Part shown: piece after piece, positions 1 to 13,423 of the stretch
Position numbering within the stretch: the first letter of the stretch is position 1
How the letters are laid out: each line of letters begins with the position of its first letter
From: Vanilla planifolia
Taxonomy: Eukaryota > Streptophyta > Magnoliopsida > Asparagales > Orchidaceae
DNA: 64,000 bases
Reading direction: 5' to 3'
NCBI GenBank assembly: GCA_023846275.1
Contig: JAIUJO010000087.1
Span: forward strand, 761,501-825,500
Notes under the pieces: generated by a model
Told to the model about the DNA's origin: nothing
What the model saw: only the letters and a program-made list of their open reading frames with translations
The model's database searches: none
Translations under genes and position numbers: made by a program

Positions 1-3000
1 ATATAGTCAATCATGCTAGTATCTTGGAATAAAATTTTCTTATATAATTTATCTCTTTTTTTCAATTGTTTTTATTTTCTTTTTTATATTAAAATGAAAC
101 ATTAATTTTTATCTCATGTAACAATGCATCGCTTTGTTTTTTATATCACTTTGCTTCTATATTATTCTTAATTTTAAATTATGTAATTTAATATTAAAAT
201 AACAATTTTTTATTATTTATTCTTATTTAATTTCATAAATAATACTACTTCTAATAGTGGTTTGATTGAGTAAAACAAACAACGTTGGACTCATCTCGAT
301 GAGCTCAATCCATTTAAATATTCCACTTTATATTTTAAGATATTTTGTTATCAAGGGTTTTAACATGTTTTAAGTTGCATTCTCAGGCATAACTAATTTG
401 ACAATGAAAGATGCTACCCTTTAAGTCCTTCATATAAGTGAATGCAACTTTTGCACATAATTTATCTCATTTCTTGAAGTTTTTCGCTTCTATTTTGTTG
501 TTTTACAGAGAAGTCTAATTCTTCATAGTGTGACCTTTACATCACCTTATTTGGTCGTATTACATTTCATGAATTTATCTTGTTAGAGATTTAATGTATA
601 TTTTCTTGACATTAAAATAATAATTTGTAATTATTTGTACTTGTTTAATGAGGAACAATCTAGGAGAAATAAGAATTATTAGACTTATCTTGACAAGCTT
701 GATTTGAAGAAATATTATTTTAAATTTTTTTAATATTTTATTTATTAGTGTTTTTTACATGTTTTATGAGATATTTTTGTTCTAATGAAACTTGACTTTT
801 GATGATATTGTTATTGATCTCATTGGGGAGATGTCATATGACAAACCCATATAATTTGTCTTATTTGTTAAAATATTTTGCTCTAATTTGGCTGTCATTT
901 TACCAATATAATTCTCCTATTGTGTGATCTTAACATCTCTTTCATTTAGTCATTTTAAGTTGGTTAAGCTTATCTCATTTTTTAATATTAATATAATAAT
1001 TCATCATTACTTATGCTTATTTACTTTGGTACATCATAGTAATTCAAAACATTGTTCGATCATACAAAAGAAATTTCATTGGAATTATCTCATCCAGCTC
1101 TGTCCAAATAAATATTTATTTATAAATTTTTAAATTTTTTATTTTATTTCAGTTTACTTTATGAGTCATTTTGATTCACAAGTGATTTGAACATGAACGT
1201 TGTTATGCTAGATCACCATCGAATGTGACTTTCCTATAGAAGTTCTCATATTTCTTCATATTATTAGCTTTGATTTGGTTTTATTATTTTGTAACTCAAA
1301 TCTCCTTCTACGTGACATTTGTGTTGTCTTGAATTCATTTTATTACATTTCTTATATTTAAATCATTTAATACTTTAATATATTTATTACATTTTAAAAT
1401 ATTAGTTTATTTTTTTTTCTTATTGAAATTTATTTTTTCTAGTATTTAAAATAAGGTTTGATCGTGACAAGACAGTAACCATTGAACTTATGTCATCGAT
1501 CATATTTTTCAAGGGTTTTTAATGATAAGTCATCCATACTTGTAACTTATATTATGATTGAAGATTATACTGATTCTTCTTATTGTCTTTGAATGCAACA
1601 TTTTTGTACCATTTTTGCTCAATTTTTTAAATGATTTTCTTTCATTTAGTTATATTGCTTGATGTCGTATTGTTCCACCATTATGACATTTACGTTGTTT
1701 TAATTTACCAAGATTAAACTCCTTGAATTTATCTTATTTTAATTTTTAAAAAAATTTATTTAATAGTTAAGCAGTAACTTGAAATGACTCAAAGTAAGTT
1801 TCGATTCAAACAAAATAGGATTCTTTAGACTCCTTTCCACCAGCTCTATTTGATTAAATATTTTTTTATCTTTTCAAATATTTTATTTCCTATAGTTTTA
1901 GTATGCATTACTAGATATTTAAATTCTTACTTTATTAAACCATCGAGGTTGTTGCACTCAATATTATAAGTAAGTTGGCATGGTATTTTTCATTATACCT
2001 TATTTCATTTATGCTTATTAATAATAGTAATTCATAATAATTCAGTTTGAGATCAGATCTAGACAAAATAGTGTTGTTGGTGTTCTCTTGAGAAGCTATA
2101 TAAAAAATTATTCATTTTTATTGTTGTTTAAAATCTTTTATTATCTCTGGTTTTTGCATGGTTTATATGACATTTTAATTTAAAAATATTGCAAAGATTG
2201 ACTATGTTAACATTATATCCATCGTATATTGGAAAGAAACTAACTTGTAATATTTAATTTATTCAAAAATTTTCACCTTGAATTGGGAATTTTACAAATT
2301 ATGTTTAAATCTATTTTAATGTCACCTTGACATTACTAAAATTTAGTTATATTACTTGGCCTCAATTTACTAAATTGTACTAAAAATATGTATTCTATAT
2401 TTAAATAATAATTTATTATTATTTATGCTTACTTATTTTGATATTAGTTGAAATTTCAAATGAGGTCCAATCTAGAGGAAAAAACCCTAGTTAGGCTCAT
2501 ATGTATTAGATCAATCTAATTAAATATTCTTATTTATGTCAATCTTTCTAATAATTTAATGTAATTTTAAATGAATTTAGATTGATACAAGACAAAAATA
2601 ATTGGCCTCATCTAAATGTGTGCTAATCAACAAAAAGTTCATTTTCATAATTTTTTAAAATGTTTTATTTTTATGGAATTGGCAAAGCCTTACATGGAAT
2701 TTTTCTTTATGTTTGATTTTTATCTTACTATCCTATGATGCTTCTTTCATATATAATTTATCTCATTTCTTCAAATTTACTATAAAACATTAATTCTATT
2801 ATTTCATGACCTTTATGACCTTTTTGAATTTCTTTTGAAATTCCAATTCTACTCTCTTGTCACATTTATACCACTTTGATTTGGCTAGACTAAATTGTTT
2901 TATTTTATTTCATCAAAGGTTTTAGTACATTTACTTCATAGTCAAAAAATTATTAAACTAAACCTGGATGAAAAAAATGTTGTTAAACTAATCTTCACTA

Positions 3001-4320
3001 GCTCTATCGAGTTAAATTGTTTTATCCTTATTTTTAGTTATTTTATTTTTTAGTGTTTTTTATGCTTTATGCAACCTTTCAATTTTTCAACTAACTTGAT
3101 TGTCGATGATGTCTCACTTGATCTCTTTAAATCATGCAACTTTGCATTCTTGTATAATTTATCATATTTCTATATACTTTTAACTTTTATTTGGTTATAA
3201 TACTATGTAAGTCTTAATCTTACCTCATGTGACCATTTACATTGCTATAATTTTGTTATATTACTATATTTTAACTTTTTCCTCATTTTAGCTTTAGTAT
3301 ATATTCACTTAATATTAAATAATTAGTTCATTCATATTTATGATTAATTTGTTTTGTAATTTTTATTAAATTTAAATGAGGTGTAATCAGTATGAAAATA
3401 CATCTTTTCACTCATCTTAATGAGCTTTATCAGATTGAATATTTGTTTATATATTTTATGGAATTGTAATTTTTATCATGTCTCTAGATATTAACATTCA
3501 TACTTAATTTTATGATTTTTTATATTTTATGAGATATGTTAACTCTTACATAATTTTATGGCCTAGGATGTTATGATGAATCTCTGTAGTATCTTTGAAT
3601 GCAACATCCTCATATAGTTTAACTCATCTTTTCATAAATTTTAACATGATTTAAGTATATTACGATGAGTCTCCAGTTTTTATCTCTTATGATTATTACA
3701 TTACTTTAAATTTTTTATATTACCTTATTGCTATTTATCTCATTTCACTATCGTTAAATATTAATTCATTTGGAAATATGATTTTAATATTATTTATGTT
3801 TACTTATGTAATTCACAAAAATTGCAATCGAGAAATGATCATGGTGTAACAAACGTTGTGGGACTCGCCATGATGTCGTGTATCCAATTAACTATTAACA
3901 TTTAAATTTTTAGAAACTTTATTTCGCACTGCTTTTCTTATTTTATAAGATATTATAATTCCTACCTTATTTGACAACAAAGATTTTAGTGCTCGATCTG
4001 CTTTGTATTTTCAAATGTAAATTTTACAAAAAATTCTTACTTTTTTACATTTCCATTTATTTATATTTATTTTACTCTAAAACTACATGTCGATGAACAA
4101 AATTTATTTAACTCCAATTGACAAGCTTTATCTATATAATTTTTTTTATATTTTTTTATTATCTTATTATTTATCATTGTTGATATGATTTATTGGATAT
4201 TTTGAATTGTATCTTATTTGATTGTTAAGAATTCTATAGCGGTCTCCTTAGCTCGAAATGTAATATTTTTTTACTTATTATCTTTTATTTTTTATTTTTT
4301 TTTCCTTTGATTTTGTTTTA

Positions 4321-4520
4321 TTATTATGAAATTATAACTCTTTCCACATATGAGCTTTACATAGCCTTAATTTGTTTAATTACATTTATCTTTTATTTTT
4401 CAAATTTTTATTTTTTTATATTATTATGAAACTATAACTCTCCTCTCATTTGAGCTTTGCATATCTTGATTTGTTTAATTATATTAGCAATGTTTATGTT
4501 ATTTAAGAATCGATATATAT
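4321..4520 (+). repeat. 100-bp local tandem duplication inside one satellite unit
   Basis: The block starting 'ttattatgaaattataactc' at 4321 recurs as 'ttattatgaaactataactc' at 4421. Both copies continue through a 'gagcttt-cat' motif and 'ttgtttaatta'. The offset is 100 bp, much shorter than the normal unit, so this is a sub-unit duplication. The two copies resemble each other more than neighbouring full units do, which suggests a more recent event. Confidence 0.8.
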
Positions 4521-6182
4521 TTGATTACTATTAAAATAAGAATTTATTGTTATTTATGTTTATTTTTTTTGTGATTTGTATTGATTTGAAATTAAGTTTA
4601 TTTGAGGCAAACAAAATATTATAAAACTCATCTTGATGAACATATTCAATTAATTATTCATTACTAAATTTTTCTATTTCTAGTATTTGAGAATTCTTTA
4701 TGAGACATTTCCATTTGTACCTAATTGATAATTAAGAATTTTATAGTCAAACATTTTTGCATCATGGAAAGAAACTTTCTCCTATAATTTACCCTTTTCT
4801 TCAAGTATTTTCCTTTGATTTTTTGTATTACAATTTAAATCTAAATCTCCTGACGTGTGAGGTTCTCAATTTTTTTTGTTTTTCGTTATTTTAAATTACT
4901 TAAATTGATCTCCTTAAGCATTATTTTTATTCACTACACATTAATATAAACTATTATAATAATTATGCTAATTTGCATTTGTAATTCATAGTAATTCTAA
5001 TAGTTGTTTGATTAAGATAAGCAAAACTTATAAGGCATACTCTGGAAAACTCTATATAAAAAAATATTTATTTTTTTTATTTTAAAAATTTTTTCCTAAG
5101 TATTTTGGCATGTTTTATGAGACATTTTAATTGATACTTAATTTGATTATCAAGGTTCTTGTAGTCGATCTCATTAGTATCTTAGAATATAACTCCATAT
5201 AAAATTTATCTCATTTCTTTAGTTTTTTTTAATTTTATTTAGTTACATTCTAAATGTCTTTAGGTGTGACACTTTTTTGATTTTTCTATATTACATCACA
5301 TCAATTTATCTCTTTTTTCTTTAAAATATATTTGTAAAATATTAAAATGGTTATTTCATTTTCTTAAATATTTTATCTTTAGGAAATTTGCCCCTTTAGG
5401 AGACATCAAGATGCCAAAGTCAATCTCTTAAGTATCTGGGAATATAACTTTCTCATATAATTTGTCTTATTTCATTGAAGTTTTTGTTTATATTTGGTTA
5501 TAAAATTATGAAACTATATTTCTCCACTCTTATAACTTTTACATTGCTTTGATTTTGTAAGATTCCAATGCCTTAAATTATCTTATTTAAATATTAATAA
5601 TGGAATACTTTCTCTTTGAACAATAATTTGTTATTATTTTTTCTTTTTTGCCTTTACAATTCTTAGGCATTCCAAACATGTTCTGATAAAGATCAAACAA
5701 ATATTGATGATCTCATGTCAATGAGCTCTATCTAATTAATTATTCATTATTTACGATTTCGATAGCTTATTTTCAATAGTATTGGTATGCTTTAAGAGAA
5801 AATTTAATTCTTACCATGCTTATTGATTAAAGATGTTACACTCTTTAGTATCTTGGAGTGCAACACTTCTAATAAATTATCTTATTTAAGCAATTTTCCA
5901 ATTTTAATTTAGTTATATTACCATAAAACTCGAAATCTCTTCTTTTGGTATTTTTTTCATTGGCTTAATTTGTTTAAATTATATTGTTTCAGTTTTGCTT
6001 TTTTAACCTTCAATATATACTAACTAAATATTAAATAATATTTTTTATTATTAATGTTATTACTTTGGTGGTTCATAGTATTCTTAATGTGGCTAGGTCA
6101 AGTTAAAATATGAGCCATTGAACTTCACTCGACAAGCTCCAACAAATAAAATATTAATTTTATAGTTTTTAAATATTTTTTT

Positions 6183-6335
6183 GGGTTTTTGAATTCTTTA
6201 TGGAATTGTTTGATTAGCATATTATATAATTATCAAGGGTATTGCACTCAATCACATTGGGTTTTATCACCCTTCACATGACATTTTCAAATGTACCTAA
6301 TTTGATCATCAATAATATTGTACTCAATCTTTCAT
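6183..6335 (+). repeat. ~76-bp partial duplication inside one satellite unit
   Basis: The block running from 'gggttttt' through the 'atcaagggtattgcactcaatc' landmark is followed by a second copy starting 'gggttttatcac' at 6259 and ending in 'atcaataatattgtactcaatc'. The normal unit has this block once. The offset is about 76 bp. Confidence 0.65.
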
Positions 6336-8968
6336 GCATCATGGAATACAAATTTCCAATACAATTTGTTCTTATTTGTAGAAATGTTTTTATTTGATGT
6401 TTATTATATTGTAACTCCAATTTTTCTCTCATGTGACCTTCACTTATCTTTCATTTTGCTCTATGAAATTAGTTTATTTTTGCTCGTTTGATCTTTAGTA
6501 TATATTTACTTAATATTGGAATATTAATTTGTCATTGTACATAAATATTTATTTTTGTAAGTTATAGTAATTCCTAATGATCTCTAATGGTTATGAAATA
6601 AATGTCATTGGACTGTTCTGATCAAGCAATAGGAAATAAAACATCTAATTTGATCTTTTCAAATATTTTTTCTATCATTTGGACATGTTTTATGAAACAT
6701 TTTAACTTGTACATATTTTGATGTTCAATAATGATGAACTTGACCCTAAAATCTTGGGATGAAATTTCTTATGAAATCTATCTCATTAATTTTAAATATT
6801 TTTCTGTGATTTAATTAAATTACCATGTAACTCTACATCTTCTTTTATGTCACATTTATATCACCTTGATTTGATTATATTTTATGTTTCAATTTATTGA
6901 ATATTAGATTCAATATATATGATTTTAATATTAAAATAATAATTTTATATTTCTTATTCTTATTTACATTGGTGTTATGCCAAAATTTCAAATGAGGTTT
7001 ATTTTTAACGAAGCAAACATTGTTGTCTATCTTGATGAGATCTATCCAATTATATATATATATTCATTTCAATATTTCTTAAAAAATTTAACCTTTTAGG
7101 GTTTTAAGATGCTTCGTGACATATTTTATTTCAACCTTTTTTGACGATCGAGAATGCTACACATGATGTCTTATGTACAGTAGAGTGCAATTTTCCCAAA
7201 CAAATCGTCTAAATTTTACAAATTTTTATATGATTTGAATATGTAACTCTGAAAACCTAATTTCTTTCTTATATAATATTTATATCACTTTGATCATGTT
7301 GTATAACATTGGTGAAATTCATCTCATTTCATATTTAACATATATTCACATAATATTAAAAGAATATGTTTTAAAATTAATTACATAATTTGTAAAATTT
7401 TAAATGAGGTATGATAAAGGAAAAACAAATTTTCTTATACTCATCTTGATGGGCTCTACATAATTACATATCGATTTTTATGGTTTATACATTTATTTTG
7501 TGGAGTTTCTTTTGCTTTCTAAGGAATTTTGATGAATCTGATTTGAAAATGATTACTCTCAATAACCATTGTATATTGTAGAAAAATTTCCAACACAAAT
7601 TTTCTCATTTCTACAAATTTTTCCTTTGATTTTGTTATATTACTATGTAACTTTAAATCTTTTCTCATATTACCATTATAACTCTTTAATTATATTGTAT
7701 TTCATTACTTCAATTTAACTTATTAAAATAATAATTATTGTTGCTTATGTTTATTTATATTGGTGGTTTGCTATAATTCTTGATGAGGTTCAATCGAGAG
7801 GAAACAAACGTCATTCAACTAGACTTGACTTGCTTTCTTTAATTAAATAATGAAATTTGATACCTTTAAATATTTAATTTTCCTTGATTTTCATGCGCTT
7901 TGTAAAATATTTATATTCAAACTAGATTCAATGGTCAGGGGTATTACACTTGATCTCTTTAGGTTCTTGGAATTTAACTTTCATGTTAAATTAATCTCGC
8001 TGGAAATTTTTTCTTAGGTTTTGACATTATATATTGAAACTATAATTCTTATATTGTATTACCATTACATCCCTTGAATTTTATTGTATTAGATTGTTTC
8101 AATAAATCTTTTTTCTTCCTCAATACATATTTACTTATTATTAAAATAATAACTTACTATTTTTTATACTTTTTTATTTTTTTGTAATTTTAATAATTCT
8201 CAATGAGCTCTACTGGAAAAGAAAAAAATTACTTAGACTTCTTTATATAACCTTTATCGATATATATATTCATTTTACATTTTAAATACTTTATTTTTTA
8301 GTTTTTTGACATGCTTTGTGACATAATTTGGTTCATACTAAGTTTAATGACCAAGGATGTTACACTTGATATCCTTCATATCATAGATTCTATCTGTCCT
8401 TTACAATTTATGTCACTTTTGAGAAGTTTTGTTTTGAATTAGCAACATTACTATAAAACTATAATTCACCTCTCGTTTGAACTTCGTAACACTTTTATTT
8501 GTTTATAGTACTTGCTTATATTTATCTCATTTAAGATTAAATATATTTTTTATTTTTATTAAAAACAAATTTATATTATTTATGTTTATTTACATAAATA
8601 TATTATTTTTAATGATTTTTATGTAATCTTTTATGCTTTTTGATTTGAACCAAATTTGATAATCAAAGATTTCATACTCAATCTTTTTAGTGTCTTTCAA
8701 AGTGAATTATCTTATAATTTATCTCATTTCTTTAAATTATTTGCTTGATTTGAATATGCAAGTACAAAAGTCAAATTCTTCTCTTGTGTGACTTTTATAT
8801 CACTTTTGCTTGGTAATATAATAGTATTACTTCAATGTATCTTATTTTTTGTTTAATACATATATTTTTTAATGTTAAATTACTATTATTCATTATCTAA
8901 TCCAAATTATTTTTGTAATTTGAATTATTCCCAATCAGGAAGATGAGGACTAAACTGACATCATTGGA

Positions 8969-8982
8969 CTCATCATGATGAG
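8969..8982. repeat. Perfect 14-bp palindrome at the conserved satellite dyad
   Basis: The sequence ctcatcatgatgag is its own reverse complement. It lies at the place where most satellite copies carry CTCAT-N4-ATGAG followed by CTC. Confidence 0.8.
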
Positions 8983-9074
8983 CTCTACTCCTCTTTATGT
9001 GCATGATATATGACACTTTTTAATTTGTGCTTAATTTGAAGATTTAGATGGTTATGCATGCTGTTATTTTTCAT

Positions 9075-9110
9075 ATTTGAATGCAACTTTTGAAATAATG
9101 AGACAAATTA
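9075..9110. other. Inversion junction in the satellite (plus to minus)
   Basis: Left of about 9088 the unit reads in plus orientation up to 'gaatgcaactttt'. From about 9090 it reads 'gaaataatgagacaaatt', the reverse complement of the landmark that normally follows, and then continues in minus orientation ('gaatgcaacatctctaatc'). The switch falls inside the region between the 'gcaactttc' and 'tttatctcatttc' landmarks, so the two arms meet at nearly the same position of the unit. Confidence 0.8.
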
Positions 9111-12100
9111 TTGAGGATAATTGCTTTATAAGATAGTTAGGACACCGAATGCAACATCTCTAATCACTAAACAAGGTATGAATTGAATTGTTTCACATAG
9201 CATACTAAAACTATAAAATTATAAATATTAAAATTGTGTAAAAAGTGTTTAATTTGATAGACCTTCTCTGAATGACTCCGATGATTTTCCTTTTATCTTG
9301 ATTGGAGTCTGATTAAAACTATTACAAATTAAAGAAATTAAAAAACATAAATAGTAAAATAAATTAATACTTTAATACTAAGACAATTTATATTATGGCA
9401 AATATGAGTTAATGAAAAATAATATAATATAACCAAATCAAAGATATGCAAGGGTTACAAAGGAGATTTTGGGAAGGTGGCATTCTAAGGTTTCAATGAG
9501 ATTGAGAATGTCATCGTCAATAAATAAATTAGGTACAAATCAAAATGTTTTGCAAAAACTGCTAACTCCCTGGAAAATTAAATTTTTAAAATATCAAAGT
9601 GAAGTATTTAATTCGACAGAGCTCATCGAGAGAAGTCAAATAAATTTTATTTTTCTCGACCAAGCATTGTTTTAAATTAAAGTAAATTACCAAATTAAAA
9701 AGAAATGTATATAAATTAAATTATTTTTCATATTAAATAAAAATATAAAAAAGTTGTTGAAGATAAATTAAAGTAATATAATATAACAAAATCAAAGCAA
9801 TCTGAAATTAATATGAGAGAACAATTAGAGTTACATCATATATAAAAAAGAAAAAGAATTTAACAAATAAAGCAAGTTGTTCAAAAAAGTAGAATATTAA
9901 GATAATAACCAGATAAAGTGTAATATTCTGTATCACCAATTCATGTACAATTTAAAATATTTGGTAAAGTGTGCTAAAATAATAGACAAGAAAATTAATA
10001 TTTAATTAGATAAAGGTAGTGTAGCAAAATCTAGTGATGTTTTTTCATCTTGATTGGAAAACTTATAGATTTCTTTTAATTATTTCATGAAAGAAGAATA
10101 ATATATTAATATTATGTAAAGATTTGTTGAAGCTAAAAGAGATAAATTAAAGTAATGTATTATAACCAAATGAAAGATATAGAGGTCACATGGTAGGAGA
10201 TTTATTGTTACATTATAATTTAACCAAATCAAAGAATGAGATAGATTCTACTAGAAAATTACACTCCAATATACTATAAAAATTTAATGTAATAATATCC
10301 TTAGTTGTCAAATGATGTACCACTTGGACAATCTCGTAAAGCATTCCAAACCTTCGAAAAGAATATTTAAGACTATAAAAGTAAATATCTAAATATAAGT
10401 AGCCCATTCACATGAGTCTAATAATAGTTTTTCACCTTCATTAGCCCTTGTTTACAATTACAATGAGTTAACAATATAAATAATCATAAATTATTATTGA
10501 TTATTATTCAATATTAAGGTAATAAGCATTATCATCAAAATGGGATTATCTAAAAAATTGTAATATAAGAAAATCAACGTGAGGTCACATGATAAAAGAT
10601 TAAGAAAAGAAATAGTAATATAACCTTAAGTAAATATATGCTAATAATGGAACAAGTTAGATTGAAATAATTTAATGCAATCAAATAAAAGAGATGTAAT
10701 GCTGATAAGTGACGAAATTTTGTGTTACATTACAAAATAATGTAATCAAAGAAAAAAATTTAAGAAATAAGACACATATTAAGGGCAAGTTACCTTCCAA
10801 GATAAAAAGGAAATTGATTATGACAACCTTGATCATCAAATAAGGTGTGAAACAAAATGTATTTTAAATCATATGATAATCATAGAAAAAAATATTAAAA
10901 ACATACACTGTGATTGTTTAATTAGAGAGAGGTCATCAAGATGTGTCGGAAGACATTGATTTTGTCTTGATCAAACCTTGTCTTGACCTTAATTGGAGTA
11001 AGTGTAAATAATAATAATGTTAATAATACGTAGATATATGTTAAACCTAAAATTAATTTAATTAAGTAAGGCAACCTAAACAAATCAAAGAATGTAATAA
11101 TTTGATGTTGGGAAATTATGGTTTCATTGTAATATACTAAAATTAAAATGGAACATTTGATGAAATGAAACAATTTATGTGAGTGAGTTACCTTCCAATA
11201 TATAAAGGAGATCAACTATAACATTCTCCATCATGAAATCTAGTAAAATTAAAATTGTTCATAAAGTTTTCCAACATTATAGAAAATAAACTTTTTTATG
11301 GCATAACAACAAATAGTTAATTCAAATAATGCTCATCACGAAAAGTCAACCTATCTTTCTTCCATCCCTATTAAACTTCATTTGGAATTATAGCAAATTA
11401 ACAAAGTAAATGAACTTAAATAATAGTGAATTATTATTTTAATTTTAAGTAGATATATATATATAAACAATATAAATAGAACTAATGTCATATCACAAAA
11501 TTAAAGCTATGCAATGATCAATTGTAAGAGAATTGGAGTTGTAATGTAATATTAGCAAATCTAAATAAACATCATGATTGAATTTTATAAATTATTCAAG
11601 AAATGTTCTTTCTAAGATACTAAACCAATGAAATGATACTTACCTAATAACCAAACCAGGTGTGAATCAAAATTTCTTGTAAAGTAGGTCAAAATCATTG
11701 GAAATAAAACATCATAAAAAATAAAAATTAACATTTAATTGGATAAAGCTCGTTATGATGACTTAATTGAAGTTTGTTTCATATCAATTGTACCTCATTT
11801 GGAATAACATTGAATAAACAAAGTAAATAAGCATAAATAATAATAAATTATTAATTTCATATTAATTAAATGTATATTAAAGTACGTATAAGCCAATTTT
11901 AAATTATGGTGTATAACCAAATAAAAAACATGTGAAGGTTGAATCAGAAGAGAATTTGTTTTACGGAACAATATAATCATACTAAGAGAAAGCTTAAAAA
12001 ACATGTTAAAAAATATCAAAAGAATATTTAGCGAGACAGAGTTTGTCATGTGGGGTCCAACGATATTTGTTAGAACCTTATTAGGCCTCATTTTTATTTC

Positions 12101-12235
12101 AAATTATAAAAAATTATTATTTAATATTAATAAAGTAAATATTAAATAAAAATAAAGATAAATTGAAGAAAATTAATATAACAAAGTTAATGTGATTAAA
12201 AGGTCACATGATAATCACAACTTACCTTACATATC
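9090..12235 (-). repeat. Diverged ~0.4 kb satellite array, minus orientation (segment 1)
   Basis: The same repeat family as 1-9088 reads here on the minus strand. Recurrent plus-strand signatures are 'atataaccaaatcaaag', 'gatgtaaaggtcacatga', 'gaaatgagataaatta', 'gttgcattc-aagatactaag', 'aaaatatttaaaa' and 'aataatgataaattatta'. The segment ends in mid-unit at about 12235, just after a 'ggtcacatgataa' block, where unrelated sequence begins. No gene is present; the open frames at 10213-10407, 10922-11215 and 11795-12091 (minus) are repeat read-throughs. Confidence 0.88.
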
Positions 12236-13038
12236 ATTTTAATATCAGTCTTTATAAGTTTTGGATTAGAATAATCTTATTTTAAACATAATTAGAAAAC
12301 TCTAACAACTTAAGTAGATGAGAAATGTTGACAAGATGTACTCTAATTATTATTTTGTCAATTCATCTAATTATTGAAGTCTTGTATTAGAAATTTTTGT
12401 GCCACAAAGTTGAACAAAGTGTTTCGTCTAAAGGTATCCATGCTTTTTTACGCATATGAAAAGCTGACACTAATAATCACAAAGGACATATAAGATTTAC
12501 TAATGCTAAATGTACAAATACAATTTTGAAGTAATCAAATCAACATAACACCTAGAAAATAAAATGTTTCATCTCCAAAAGATAACCCAATTATTAATTT
12601 TTTGTCATATAATACAATAAAGAAATTTAACAATAGTTCATGAATTGCTAACTAGAATATGAAGAACTAGTTGAGCTTATTTAAGGACACATGTACAAAG
12701 ATGTACATCCATACATCACCTTAAATAATACCATAAAATTTATAAATAAAAAATCATAATCTTCAAAAAAATTAGCTATCAAACTGAAGTGGACCTAATG
12801 TTTCTAATTTCTTGGTGCTTTAGAAATTTGACTTATATTGTAAGTACATAATAAGTTTATGGCCTAGTAGGTAAATTTGCATGTTAATACTATAATAAGG
12901 CAAAATAAGATAATATGATAAACTATTAAAAGGAAAAAAATAAAGTTAAATAAGTTTTTGTGATTATCATCAGAAATGTATATAAAGTGAATTAATAAAA
13001 TAATGATATCAAGATTTGACAAGAAGTATAACCATATA

Positions 13039-13110
13039 AGAGCCCATGATCTAATGGTAGAATTTTATAAAATAGTTAACACATAAGGAATGCATAATTC
13101 AGCTTGTAAT
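13039..13110 (+). other. tRNA-Gly-like A-box; possible ancient SINE head
   Basis: At 13047-13063 'tgatctaatggtagaat' closely matches the 5' half (internal A-box) of plant tRNA-Gly. No convincing B-box (GGTTCGA-like) is found at the expected distance, and no cloverleaf can be folded. It may be a decayed tRNA-derived SINE or chance. Confidence 0.2.
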
Positions 13111-13290
13111 ATGTTCATGCATTCACATCTCTTTATCCACTATAATCGATTTGATTCGTATGAAATCCAATCTCTATATATGTTTTTCTAAATGACTTTG
13201 ATTCTTATTGATTTTATGGCACTCATAATTATTGCATAAGTACTTACCAATTGATTATTATTCCACTACTGAGGGTCCCAATTCACCTAT

Positions 13291-13366
13291 GTCATTTCTA
13301 CTTGAATAAAACACCATATAGATCCCATGTCATTTCTACATGAAGAAAACAAATATATAGATCCCA
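13291..13366. repeat. 38-bp minisatellite, two copies
   Basis: 'gtcatttctacttgaa-aaaac' at 13291 recurs at 13329 as 'gtcatttctacatgaagaaaa'. Each copy is followed by 'atatagatcccat'. The period is 38 bp. Confidence 0.75.
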
Positions 13367-13423
13367 TATCATATCATTTAATATTACTTCATAGCATTTA
13401 GAAAATTTACAGAAAAACCACAT

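Larger units (their letters stand above)
1..9088 (+). repeat. Diverged ~0.4 kb satellite array, plus orientation (left arm)
   Basis: This is a tandem array of an AT-rich unit of about 0.4 kb. Ordered landmarks recur: a GATGATCAAGG-TGTTACACT block, a 'cttggaatgcaactttc' block, two 'ctttgatttggttatatta' blocks, a 'ctaattctcctctcatgtgacc' type block, an 'attaaaataataattta' block, and a 'gatgagctctatccaatta' block. The 'attaaaataat' landmark is found near 188, 610, 983, 2401, 4528, 6511, 6926 and 8136, with others between, giving spacings of about 370-430 bp where no copy is broken. Copies are strongly diverged, with many indels, and I see no higher-order period. The array is already running at base 1. 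It contains no gene; short open frames here are read-throughs of the repeat. Confidence 0.9.

Noticed and set aside
9469..9675. Open frame of 68 codons on the plus strand
   Set aside because: It spans a minus-oriented satellite unit, has no ATG-led conserved product and no counterpart in other units; chance.
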